Positions 1-8,900 of a stretch of DNA of 17,744 nt are shown here, in pieces. Where the stretch lies: contig JAQNCU010000013.1 in the NCBI GenBank assembly GCA_029077775.1, forward strand, positions 1-17,744. Reading direction: 5' to 3'. The notes under the pieces are model-generated. The model ran no database searches. It was not told the origin of the DNA and worked only from the letters and a program-made list of their open reading frames with translations. Source of the stretch: Acidocella sp. (GTDB lineage: Bacteria > Pseudomonadota > Alphaproteobacteria > Acetobacterales > Acetobacteraceae). Both the position numbers and the translations under genes were made by a program. Numbering within the stretch: the stretch's first letter is position 1; every line of letters begins with the position of its first letter.

Positions 1-1586
1 TCGATCAAAATGCCCAGGAACCGCTCGAAACTGCCGATCACGGCGCGGTGCAGCATAACCGGGCGGGCGCGGGTGGACTCAGCGGTGATATATTCCGCGT
101 CCAGCCGCTCGGGCAGGACGAAATCCACCTGCAAGGTGCCGCATTGCCAATCCCGCCCGATGGCATCACGCAAAACGAATTCGAGCTTGGGGCCATAAAA
201 CGCGCCCTCCCCCGGGTTCAGCGTATAGGCCACGCCCGCGATTTCGCAGGCCGATTTCAGCGCGGTCTCGGCGCGGTCCCACACCTCATCAGTGCCCGCG
301 CGCTCATCCGGGCGGTCGGAGAACTTCACGGTGAACCGCGCGAACCCGAAATCCTGGTAGACCGATTCCAGCAGAGCGACGAATTTCACGGTCTCAGCCG
401 CGATCTGGTCCTCGGTGCAGAAAATATGCGCGTCATCCTGCGTAAAGGCGCGCACCCGCATGATCCCGTGCAGCGCGCCTGAGGGCTCGAAGCGGTGGCA
501 CGCGCCGAATTCAGCCATGCGCAGCGGCAATTGGCGGTAGGAGCGTAGCCCCTGTTTGAAGATCTGCACATGGCACGGGCAGTTCATCGGCTTCAGCGCG
601 AGGGTTTTGTCTTCATCAACAACCTCGGCGATGAACATGTTTTTGCGGTATTTTTCCCAGTGCCCAGAGTCTTCCCACAGCCGCCTGTCAACCAGTTGCG
701 GGGTGCGCACTTCCTCATACCCGTCACCTTCCTGGCGGCGGCGCATATAGGCTTCTACCGTCCGGTACAGCTTCCAGCCTTTGGGGTGCCAGAAGATCGA
801 GCCTACCGCTTCCTCCTGGATGTGGAACAGGTCCATCTCACGGCCGATGCGCCGGTGGTCGCGGCGCTCGGCTTCCTCGATCTGGTGCAGATGAGCGTCG
901 AGTTCCTTCGCGTCGCGCCAGGCGGTGCCATAGATGCGCGAGAGCATGGGGTTGCGATGATCACCCCGCCAATAGGCCCCGGCGGTTTTCATGAGCTTGA
1001 ACGCGCCGCCGATATCGCCCGTACCGCGCATATGCGGCCCCCGGCACAAATCGAACCAGCTGCCCTGGTGATACAGGGTGATGATTTGATCGGCGGCCAA
1101 GTCGCGGATCAGCTCGGCCTTGAACCGCTCGCCGCGCTGTTCGAACAAGGCGATAGCCTCATCGCGCGCCATTACGTGCCGCGTGAACGGCGCGTTGGCG
1201 GCGATGATCTCGCGCATTTTGGCCTCGATGGCCGGGAAATCATCCGGGGTGAAAGGCTCGTTACGGGCAAAATCATAGTAGAACCCGTTCTCGATGGCGG
1301 GGCCGATGGTGACCTGCGTGCCGGGGTACAGCGCCTGCACGGCCTCGGCCAGAACATGCGCGGTATCGTGACGGATCAGGGCAAGTGCCGCCTCATCCTT
1401 GCGCGTGATGAAGGTGATGGCGGCATCATCGCTGATCTCACGCGAGAGGTCCTGGACCTGCCCATCCACCTGCATTGCCAGCGCCGCGCGCGCGAGGCCC
1501 GGGCCGATGGCAGCCGCGATGGTGGCACCCGTCACCGCGCCATCGAACAGGCGGACGGAACCATCGGGCAGGGTGATCGCGGGCAT
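1..1586 (-). CDS. thrS: threonine--tRNA ligase, C-terminus cut by window edge
   Basis: Cytoplasmic class II aminoacyl-tRNA synthetase that charges tRNA-Thr with threonine and edits mischarged Ser-tRNA-Thr. The reading frame is open from ATG at 1586 to the left edge, giving 528 codons. The family is usually about 640 residues, so roughly the last 110, most of the anticodon-binding domain, are outside. Visible parts in order: an N-terminal TGS-like domain (about 1-62), the editing domain with HDTAH (His73/His77) and CRGPH (Cys181, His185), then the catalytic core with MNCPCH, the motif 2 region RMAEFGACHRFEPSGALHG, and motif 3 LHRAVIGSFERFLGILI at the very edge. A purine-rich GAGAGAG lies just upstream of the ATG. 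The GT9 gene stops 28 nt upstream on the same strand, so thrS is probably at least partly transcribed from the glycosyltransferase unit. The identification is secure. Confidence 0.97.
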   Translation of the reverse strand, partial: MPAITLPDGSVRLFDGAVTGATIAAAIGPGLARAALAMQVDGQVQDLSREISDDAAITFITRKDEAALALIRHDTAHVLAEAVQALYPGTQVTIGPAIENGFYYDFARNEPFTPDDFPAIEAKMREIIAANAPFTRHVMARDEAIALFEQRGERFKAELIRDLAADQIITLYHQGSWFDLCRGPHMRGTGDIGGAFKLMKTAGAYWRGDHRNPMLSRIYGTAWRDAKELDAHLHQIEEAERRDHRRIGREMDLFHIQEEAVGSIFWHPKGWKLYRTVEAYMRRRQEGDGYEEVRTPQLVDRRLWEDSGHWEKYRKNMFIAEVVDEDKTLALKPMNCPCHVQIFKQGLRSYRQLPLRMAEFGACHRFEPSGALHGIMRVRAFTQDDAHIFCTEDQIAAETVKFVALLESVYQDFGFARFTVKFSDRPDERAGTDEVWDRAETALKSACEIAGVAYTLNPGEGAFYGPKLEFVLRDAIGRDWQCGTLQVDFVLPERLDAEYITAESTRARPVMLHRAVIGSFERFLGILI

Positions 1587-1614
1587 TATATCTCTCTCGG
1601 CTAAAGGTTCCGCG

Positions 1615-2490
1615 TTATGGCAGAGCGGCGAGCACGCGCGCAACCGGCAGGTCTTTCAAATCGGGTTCGCGCAAAATCACGGGCCACCCGCCATCCGGGG
1701 CGCGCGGTGCTGTGAGCGCCGGGTCGCTGGCGCCCGAGAACAGCACGATTGCAGGGATGTTAAGTGCTGCGGCCAGATGCATCGGCCCGGTATCATTGCC
1801 GATGGCCAGGGCAGCGTGCGCCGTGATGGCGGCCAGTTCCAAAAGGCTGGTCTGGCCCGCGAGGTCGAGGCCAGGGATGCCGTGCGCGCCATCGCCCGCG
1901 CCGCCGACCACCACGCAGGGCATGGACATCTGCCGGGCGAGTGCCGCGAAATGCGCGGCTGGCCAGCGTTTCTCGGGCCTGTGGGCGGCAGCCCCCGGCA
2001 CCAGCAGCGCGAACCGCGCGGGCAGGCCAAAACGGGAGATATCGGCGGTCATCCAGCCCAGATCAGGCACCGGCAGTTTGAGGATGGCCGCCTGCGCCAA
2101 CTGCCCGGCCAAACGCTCCCGCGAATGGGTGGTGGTGCGCGCCGGGTTCGTATCAGGGAAGGCACAGCCCGGCGCGATGCCGGACCAGGGCGGCCGCCCG
2201 GCCAGGGCGAAATACCGGCTGGAGCGCGACGAGGTTTGCAGGTCATAGACCCTGTCAAAACCGCGCAACTGGTGGCGCAGGGATAACAGGCCGGGCAGGT
2301 TCCAGAGTTTCGGGCGGGAATCGACGCGAATGTCATCGAACCAGGGGGAAGCGCGCAGCAGCCCCACATACAGCACGGTCGTCAACAGCGTGATGCGCGC
2401 ACCGGGATGCGCGGCCCGGATGGCGGCCATGGCGGGGAAGGCCAGTACGATGTCGCCAAGCGCCCCGTGCTTGATGACCAGGACCCTCAC
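1615..2490 (-). CDS. glycosyltransferase family 9 (ADP-heptose:LPS heptosyltransferase-like)
   Basis: Predicted GT-B fold transferase of family GT9, the WaaF/WaaC/WaaQ heptosyltransferase group that adds heptose to the lipopolysaccharide core at the cytoplasmic face of the inner membrane. The donor and acceptor cannot be read from sequence. Hallmarks are the N-terminal VLVIKHGALGDIVLAFP with the KxGxLGD-type acceptor loop, LVPGAA in mid-protein, and the C-terminal donor-site motif GNDTGPMHLAAAL. I chose GTG at 2490 (291 aa). It gives the family N-terminus directly and forms a GTGA overlap with the stop of the upstream GT4 gene, implying translational coupling. A longer open frame begins at 2583, but it would put a non-family, Gly/Ala-rich stretch inside the upstream gene. 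TAA stop, then 28 nt to thrS. The family is clear; the exact sugar is inference. Confidence 0.87.
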   Translation of the reverse strand: MRVLVIKHGALGDIVLAFPAMAAIRAAHPGARITLLTTVLYVGLLRASPWFDDIRVDSRPKLWNLPGLLSLRHQLRGFDRVYDLQTSSRSSRYFALAGRPPWSGIAPGCAFPDTNPARTTTHSRERLAGQLAQAAILKLPVPDLGWMTADISRFGLPARFALLVPGAAAHRPEKRWPAAHFAALARQMSMPCVVVGGAGDGAHGIPGLDLAGQTSLLELAAITAHAALAIGNDTGPMHLAAALNIPAIVLFSGASDPALTAPRAPDGGWPVILREPDLKDLPVARVLAALP

Positions 2491-3623
2491 CCCAGCAATT
2501 CCGCATAAACAGCCAGGGTATCCGCCTGCATCGCGGCCAGGGAATAATGCGCGGCCACATGCGCCCGCGCCCGCTGCGCCCATTCCAGTCGATTTTCAGG
2601 GGTCATGACCAGCGCCGTGTCGATCGCCGCCGCCAAAGCCTGAGCATCACCGGGGGAGAACAAAAACCCCGTCTCCCCGGGTATGATCGTCTCGCGCGCC
2701 CCGCCATGGTCCGCCGCAATGACGATCCGGCCCATGGCCTGCGCCTCGACGATGACGCGGCCAAAAGCTTCCGGGTCGGTCGAGGCGTTCACCACGATAT
2801 CGGCCAGCATCATCGCAGCCGGCATATCCTCATGATGCCCGGCCAGCCGCAACCTGTCCGACACACCGAGCTGCGCCGCCTGGGCCAGCAACTGGCCGAC
2901 ATAGGCATCGCGGCCCTGCGCGTCTCCGGCCAGGACCACAATCGCCTCCCGATGGCTGAGCTTCGCCAGCGCCGCGATGAGTAGGCTCTGGCCCTTCCAG
3001 GAGGTCAGCCTTCCGGGCAGCATAATGGTTGGCTCCCCCATGCTCACCCGCCAGTCCCGCCCCATGCGGGTGACGCGGTCGCCGACCACGGCGGCGGGGT
3101 CGAATTTGATCAGATCGACACCGCCCAGGATCACGCGCAGCCTGTCATCGCCGGTGCCATAGCGCGCGCGGATCAGCCCGGCGATGTAATCGCTCACCGC
3201 GATCACGCGGTCGCCCCGGGCCATGATCGCGTTATACCGGCGCTTGAGGCCCGATGCCTCGCTATAGGTGCCATGATAGGTGGTCACGAACGGGATTTTT
3301 TGGGCGCGCGCCGCCCAGTACCCAGACCAGGCCGGGGCGCGGGAATGGGCGTGAACCAGATCAACCTTATGCGCCGCGATCACCCTTGCGATGCGCCCGG
3401 CATTGCGACGTATCGCCAGTGGGGATTTGGTATCCAGCGCCAGCGGCACAATCTGCGCACCCGTACGCGCCGCGGCACCCAGCAACGGGCCCGGTTGCGC
3501 CGCGATCAGGCATTTATGTCCGGCAGCGCGCAGGCCATCGGCGATCTCGATGACCACGCGCTCGGCCCCGCCAGTGTCGAGCTTGGGCAGTAATTGGAGA
3601 ATCGTTCGCGGCCGGTTGATCAT
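2487..3623 (-). CDS. glycosyltransferase family 4 (GT-B, retaining)
   Basis: 378-residue glycosyltransferase with two Rossmann-like domains, probably acting on lipopolysaccharide or another envelope glycan given its GT9 partner. The N-terminal domain starts with TILQLLPKLDTGGAERV, the glycine-rich acceptor loop typical of GT4, followed by DLVHAHSRAPAW and FVTTYHG. The C-terminal domain shows LPGRLTSWKGQ, LAGHHEDMP and the EX7E-type donor motif in EAFGRVIVEAQAMG. The start is ATG at 3623, just before the conserved N-terminus. The frame stays open back to 4346, but that extension is antisense to the alpha/beta hydrolase and lacks family features. The upstream ribosome site is weak. It shares only 48 nt with the divergent hydrolase gene, so a promoter would sit in or near that gap. 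It is the first gene of the GT4-GT9-thrS run, overlapping GT9 by 4 nt. Confidence 0.87.
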   Translation of the reverse strand: MINRPRTILQLLPKLDTGGAERVVIEIADGLRAAGHKCLIAAQPGPLLGAAARTGAQIVPLALDTKSPLAIRRNAGRIARVIAAHKVDLVHAHSRAPAWSGYWAARAQKIPFVTTYHGTYSEASGLKRRYNAIMARGDRVIAVSDYIAGLIRARYGTGDDRLRVILGGVDLIKFDPAAVVGDRVTRMGRDWRVSMGEPTIMLPGRLTSWKGQSLLIAALAKLSHREAIVVLAGDAQGRDAYVGQLLAQAAQLGVSDRLRLAGHHEDMPAAMMLADIVVNASTDPEAFGRVIVEAQAMGRIVIAADHGGARETIIPGETGFLFSPGDAQALAAAIDTALVMTPENRLEWAQRARAHVAAHYSLAAMQADTLAVYAELLG

Positions 3624-3671
3624 GCTTCGGGCGCTAGAGCATGATCGCGCGCGGAGCAATGGAGTTGACCG

Positions 3672-4445
3672 ATGCAGACCACATCCCGAACACCCGGCAT
3701 TTTGCTGGCCTATGAGCTGGTGGAAGGTGCCGGGCCGGTGGTGGTGTTCTGCGCCGGTTTCGGCTCGGATATGGGGGGCACAAAGGCGCTGCATTTGCGT
3801 GAATTCTGCGTGGCCACGGGCCGGGCGATGCTGCGCTTCGACTATGGCGGCCATGGCGCCTCGGGCGGTGCGTTTGCCGATGGCTGCATCGGTGATTGGG
3901 TACAAGATGCCGCGCACGTGATTACCCATGCGATTCCCGGGCGGAAAATGGTTCTGGTTGGCTCTTCGATGGGCGGATGGATCTCTCTGTTGCTGGCGCG
4001 CGCCGCACCGGCGATGGTCATAGCGGTTTTGCTGGTCGCCCCGGCACCGGATTTTACCGAAACGCTCATGAAGCCCGCTTTGACCGACGCGCAGAAAGCG
4101 AGTTTGGCACGGGATGGTTATTTCCAACTGCCGAGCCCCTATGGCCCGCCAACGCAGATCACCGCGCGGCTGCTCGATGATGGTGCGGCGCATCTGCTGC
4201 TGGGGGGCACGATCCCCATTGGCTGTAAGGTGCTGATATTGCATGGCATGCGCGATGAGGACGTGCCGTGGCGGCACAGCCTCAGTCTCGGTGAAGCTTT
4301 GGCCAGCACGGATGTGCGGCTGGTGTTCATCAAGGATGGCGACCACAGGCTCTCCCGCCCGGCGGATCTTGCGTTGTTAACGCATAGTCTGGCCGAACTC
4401 CTCGGCGAAAATGCTGGCGAGTCCCTCTCGGAAGGTCGGGTATAG
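3672..4445 (+). CDS. alpha/beta hydrolase (serine esterase/thioesterase-like)
   Basis: 257-residue single-domain alpha/beta hydrolase with no signal peptide, so probably cytoplasmic. The nucleophile elbow is VGSSMGGW (Ser99), the acid is likely Asp195 in HGMRDEDVPW, and the base is His225 in DGDHRLS, so the triad is complete. The early CAGFGSDMGGTKA segment resembles the oxyanion loop of the ABHD10-like acyl-protein thioesterase/esterase group. That subgroup assignment is from memory and does not fix a substrate. ATG at 3672 is preceded by GGAG with 7 nt spacing. It is a lone plus-strand gene, divergent from the GT4 gene by 48 nt. Its last 22 codons overlap the 3' end of the convergent SDR gene (4377-4445). 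The overlapped part includes the final helix LLTHSLAELL, so both frames look genuine. Confidence 0.83.
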   Translation: MQTTSRTPGILLAYELVEGAGPVVVFCAGFGSDMGGTKALHLREFCVATGRAMLRFDYGGHGASGGAFADGCIGDWVQDAAHVITHAIPGRKMVLVGSSMGGWISLLLARAAPAMVIAVLLVAPAPDFTETLMKPALTDAQKASLARDGYFQLPSPYGPPTQITARLLDDGAAHLLLGGTIPIGCKVLILHGMRDEDVPWRHSLSLGEALASTDVRLVFIKDGDHRLSRPADLALLTHSLAELLGENAGESLSEGRV

Positions 4446-5234
4446 CCATTCCAGGCCCAAAGCCGCCTTGGTCTTGGCATTCGCAACCCGCCGGTTCTCG
4501 GCCCAGAAGCTCAAAGCCATAGGAGACATCGCGGCGGCAGCCTGATCGAAGGGCACGGGTGCCGGCGGCGGCACACGCAAAAGCCGGGCGGCCTCGACCA
4601 CGACATCAGCACTTGCCGCCGGTTCGTCGTCGGAGACATTGAAAATCCGCAAACCCGGTTTTGGCGTCTGCATGATCGCGCGTACCACGCCCTGCGCGAT
4701 GTCGTCCCGGTGGATGCGCCCGAACAAATGCCCGGGTTTGACGACCCGGCGGGCAAAACCACCGCGCAGGTCATCGAACATCGAACGCCCCGGCCCATAA
4801 ATACCCGCAAGCCGGAAAATATCCACAGCAAAGGGCAGACGCGCCCATGCGGCCTCTGCCGCGACACGGCGATGCGCCCGGGGGGATTGCGGGTTCGGCG
4901 CGGTGTCCTCATCCACCCACCCGCCATCACGGTTGCCATAAACCCCGGTGGTGGAGAGATACCCGGCGTAACGCAAAGCCGGGGCGATGGCGATGTCAGC
5001 GCCGTAATCCGCCAGCACCGGGTCGCCCGCTTCATCCGGGGCGGCGGTGGCGATGATATGGGTTGCCGTGGCGATGGCGGCGTGCGCGGCATTGAACGGA
5101 ATGACCGCGAAGCCATCCCCGGCCCCTGGGCTGCGCGAGGTGACCGTGACAATGAGCCCGGCCTTTACGGCATCCCGCGCGATGGCGCGGCCGGAATATC
5201 CCAGCCCGAAAATTAGCACATGCGGCGCGGCCAT
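4377..5234 (-). CDS. YeeZ-like NAD(P)-binding SDR family protein
   Basis: 285-residue Rossmann-fold protein of the atypical short-chain dehydrogenase/NAD-dependent epimerase group. The nucleotide-binding motif is VLIFGLGYSGRAIARD near the N-terminus. STTGVYGNRDGGWVDED marks the region after strand 5, FRLAGIYGPGRSMFDDL follows, and the C-terminus has LEWLYPTFREGLASI, a segment typical of YeeZ-type relatives. No substrate can be assigned. I chose ATG at 5234, 13 nt after the stop of the FzlA-like gene. An in-frame TTG at 5258 would overlap that gene but adds only eight residues before the family N-terminus. A GAAGG lies 10 nt upstream of the ATG. The gene follows the FzlA-like gene on the same strand and is likely cotranscribed with it. 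Its 3' end overlaps the alpha/beta hydrolase by 69 bp. Confidence 0.8.
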   Translation of the reverse strand: MAAPHVLIFGLGYSGRAIARDAVKAGLIVTVTSRSPGAGDGFAVIPFNAAHAAIATATHIIATAAPDEAGDPVLADYGADIAIAPALRYAGYLSTTGVYGNRDGGWVDEDTAPNPQSPRAHRRVAAEAAWARLPFAVDIFRLAGIYGPGRSMFDDLRGGFARRVVKPGHLFGRIHRDDIAQGVVRAIMQTPKPGLRIFNVSDDEPAASADVVVEAARLLRVPPPAPVPFDQAAAAMSPMALSFWAENRRVANAKTKAALGLEWLYPTFREGLASIFAEEFGQTMR

Positions 5235-5247
5235 GTTCGCCCGGCCT

Positions 5248-5916
5248 TCAGAAATCAAGATCGGCGTAATGCGGCGGCGGGGCCATGCCGTTCACGCGGT
5301 CAGACAAAACAGCGCGGAATGCCGGGCGGGATTTCATGCGCGCATACCAATCCTTGGCGGGCGGTGAGAGCGACCAATCGACATCACCGATAAAATCCAG
5401 CGACGAGAGCTGCGCGGCGGCGGCGAAGTCAGCCAGCGAGAGGTTGGCCCCGGCGAGCCATTTGCGGTGCTCGGCCAGCCAGCCGATGATACCCAGATGC
5501 TGTTTGAGGTTGGCATATCCCGCGCGCAATGCCCCGGCATCTGGCGGGCCCAGGCGCATAAGCTGCTTCACAGTCTTTTCCCACAACAGATTATGCGTGA
5601 CTTCGTCGAAAAATTTCTGGTCGAACCAGGCGGCCAGCCTGCGCGCCTCCACACGTTCCGCCAGGCTCCGGCCCAGCAATGCGGTGTCCGGGTAGGCGTC
5701 TTCGAGATATTCGCAGATCACGTTGGAGTCAGGGATGACGAGGCCGTTATCCTCAACCAGCGTGGGCACGGTGCAGGCCGGGTTCAGCTCCAGATATTCG
5801 GGCCGCCGCTCCCATACCTTTTCCACCCGCAATTCAAATGGCAGACGCTTCTCCGCGAGGACCATCCGCACCTTTCGGGCAAATGGCGATAACGGAACGT
5901 GATACAGGATTCGCAT
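5248..5916 (-). CDS. fzlA: GST-fold protein, probable FtsZ-binding division protein FzlA
   Basis: 222-residue protein with a glutathione S-transferase fold: a thioredoxin-like domain (about 1-80, LYHVPLSPFARKVR, the cis-Pro turn TVPTLV and the DSNVICEYLE segment) and an all-helical C-terminal domain with the NLSLADFAAAAQLS cap motif. It ends in PPPHYADLDF. In Caulobacter, FzlA is a 230-residue GST-like protein without known catalysis that binds and curves FtsZ filaments and activates septal wall synthesis. From memory, its functionally important residues are W38, E119 and D227. Trp35, Glu113 and Asp219 here fall at matching places, with offsets of 3, 6 and 8, and Asp219 lies in the terminal YADLDF. 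An ordinary GST cannot be excluded. ATG at 5916 has AAAGGG close upstream. The gene starts 60 nt after the gltB stop and precedes the SDR gene by 13 nt. Confidence 0.75.
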   Translation of the reverse strand: MRILYHVPLSPFARKVRMVLAEKRLPFELRVEKVWERRPEYLELNPACTVPTLVEDNGLVIPDSNVICEYLEDAYPDTALLGRSLAERVEARRLAAWFDQKFFDEVTHNLLWEKTVKQLMRLGPPDAGALRAGYANLKQHLGIIGWLAEHRKWLAGANLSLADFAAAAQLSSLDFIGDVDWSLSPPAKDWYARMKSRPAFRAVLSDRVNGMAPPPHYADLDF

Positions 5917-5976
5917 ATGCCCTTTATGACATCACCGCCGCCGCTCTCAAAGCCATGGCAGGTTGTAAGATAATTT

Positions 5977-8900
5977 TCAGGCGCTGATCTCGGCGATCTC
6001 CTCGTGCAAAGGCGCTTCGAGGTATTTCACAAACTCCTTGGGCACGACCTGAACGAATTTGGGGAATTCGCGCTCCCAGTCGTTCAAGATCGCGGCGGCG
6101 AAGCGGCTCTCGGTTTCGGCGACATGGCGCGCCACCAGCGTTTTCAATACCGATTCCCAATGCGCGGTGGCAACGGGCTGCCAGAGCAGCGAGTCCGGGT
6201 TGACCCGCAGAGCGAATTGGCGCGCCGGGTCGTAAATAAACGCGACACCGCCGGTAAACCCGGCACCGAAATTATCCCCCACCTCGCCCAGCACCACCAC
6301 GGTGCCGCCGGTCATGTATTCACAACCATTCGAGCCGATGCCCTCGATCACTGCCGTGGCCCCGGAATTGCGCACAGCGAAACGCTCGCCCGCCCGCCCG
6401 GCGGCAAAAAACTGTCCCGAGGTTGCGCCATATAGCACGGTGTTGCCAACGATCGTGTTCTCGTTGCTTTTCAGCTTCGAGGAGGGCACCGGGCGCACCA
6501 CGATGGTGGCCCCGGACAGCCCCTTGCCCACATAATCATTGGCGTCGCCGAACACTTCGAGCTTCAACCCCGCCACCGCGAACGCGCCGAGAGACTGCCC
6601 GGCAGACCCCCGCAGCCGCACCGTAACATGATTGGGTTGGAGCTTGATTTTGCGGTATTTTGCGACGATTTGTGATGAGAATTTGGTGCCTATGGCGCGG
6701 TGCGTGTTGCGGATGGAATATTGCAACTGCATCTTCTCGCCATTCTCAAAAAATGGCTGCGCATCGGCGATCATCTGCGCGTCGAGCGTCTCTGGCACCT
6801 CGTTGCGGCCAATGCGCGTGCAATAACGCGCATGCGGCCCCGGGTCGGCCTGGGCGAGGATGGGGTTCAAATCCAGATCGTCGAGATAATCCGCCCCCCG
6901 GCTGACCTGGTGCAGCAATTCAGTATGGCCGATGATCTCCTTTAATGACCGGAACCCGAGTGAGGCCAGGATGCCGCGCACATCCTCGGCGATGAACGAG
7001 AACAGGTTGATCACCTTCTCGGGCGAGCCCTCGAATTTCGCGCGCAAGGCTTCATCCTGCGTGCAGACCCCCACCGGGCAGGTGTTGGAATGGCATTGCC
7101 GCACCATGATACACCCCATGGCGACGAGCGAGGCCGTGCCGATACCGAATTCCTCCGCCCCCAGCATGGCGGCAATCACCACATCGCGCCCGGTTTTGAT
7201 CCCGCCATCGGCGCGCAGCGTAACATTATGACGCAGCCGGTTGAGCATGAGCACCTGATGCGCCTCAGACAGCCCCATCTCCCACGGCATCCCGGCATAT
7301 TTGACCGAGGATTGTGGCGAGGCCCCGGTGCCGCCGACATGGCCCGAGATGAGGATGGCGTCTGCTTTGGCTTTGGCGACCCCGGCGGCGATGGTGCCGA
7401 TGCCGGAGCGCGAGACCAGCTTGACGCAGACCGTGGCGCGCGGGTTGATCTGTTTGAGGTCATAGATAAGCTGCGCCAGATCCTCGATCGAGTAGATATC
7501 ATGATGCGGTGGCGGGCTGATCAGCATCACCCCTGGCGTGGCGTGGCGCAGTTTCGCAATCAGCGCCGTGACCTTGAAGCCGGGCAACTGCCCGCCCTCC
7601 CCTGGTTTTGCACCCTGGGCGATCTTGATCTCGATCTCTTTGCAATCGTTCAGATATTCCGCCGTCACGCCAAACCGGCCCGAGGCGATTTGTTTGATGG
7701 CCGAAGAGGCATTATCCCCGTTCGCCCGCGGCTCAGCGCGCGCCGGGTCCTCGCCACCCTCACCGGAATCCGAGCGCGCGCCGATGCGGTTCATGGCAAT
7801 CGAGAGCGTCTCATGCGCCTCCGGGCTTAGCGCGCCCAATGAAATGCCGGGGGCGAGCAGAACTTTGCGGATTTCGGTGATGCTCTCGACCTCGTCGATC
7901 GAGATGGGCGTGCGCCCGGCGCGGCGAAAATCCAGCAGATCGCGCAATGCCACCGGGGCCTGTTTGCGCACCATATCGGCATAGCGCCGGTAGAGCTGAT
8001 AGCTGTTCGAGCCGACCGCACTTTGCAGCAGATGGATCGCGTTATTATCGAATGCGTGGGTCTCGCCCTTGCGGCGCAGCCGGTACATGCCGCCCACTTC
8101 CAGCGGCACGACATTGCCGTTCCACGCAGCCTTGTTCAGGTCGAGCACCTTATGCGCGATGCCGGGCAGCCCGATGCCGGAAATGCGTGAGGCCATGCCG
8201 GGAAAAAACTCCCCCACCAGCGCGCGTGACAGCCCGATCGCCTCGAAATTATAGCCGCCGCGATATGAGGCGATCATCGAGATTCCAAGCTTGCTCATCA
8301 CCTTCAACAGACCCTTATCGACCGCTTTTTTGTAGCGCCCGATGCATTCCTTCAAGGTAAGTTTGCCAAACAGCCCGCGCGCGTGGCGGTCGGCGATGCT
8401 TTCTTGCGCCAGATAGGCATTAATGGTGGTGGCCCCCACGCCGACCAGCACCGCGAAATAATGCACATCCATACATTCGGCGGCGCGCACATTCAGGCTG
8501 GTGAAGGTCCGCAATGATTGCCGGACCAGATGCGTATGCACCGCTCCGGTGGCGAGGATCATGGGGATCGGCGCGCGCTCAGCACTCATCGCCTCGTCGG
8601 TTAAAATGACATGCGTGCAGCCCGCGCGCACACCTTCCTCGGCTTCGCGCCGGATGCGCGCAATGGCGCGGCGCAGACCATCCTCGCCATTGCTTACCTT
8701 GAATGTGCAATCAACCACGCAGGCATTTTTGCCCATCTCGCGGCGCATCGCCTCGAATTCAGCCGTTGAAAGTACAGGTGAATCCAGCTGCAACAAATCG
8801 CATTGCTCGGAATCCTCATCGAGCACATTGCCGAGATTGCCGAGCCGGGTCTTCAGCGACATCACCCTGGTCTCGCGCAGGCTGTCGATGGCGGGGTTGG

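Noticed and set aside
570..1604. Long plus-strand open frame opposite thrS
   Set aside because: The minus strand encodes a textbook threonyl-tRNA synthetase here. The plus-strand translation has no family features and is an antisense by-product of high GC.
1399..2286. Long plus-strand open frame across thrS and the GT9 gene
   Set aside because: It spans two real genes on the other strand and is low-complexity, Arg/Gly-rich, with no recognisable motif.
3624..4346. N-terminal extension of the GT4 gene
   Set aside because: It is fully antisense to the alpha/beta hydrolase with its intact triad. The GT4 family N-terminus begins right at ATG 3623.
7090..7830. 246-codon plus-strand open frame inside gltB
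   Set aside because: It is antisense to the conserved FMN and 3Fe-4S region of glutamate synthase and has no independent features.
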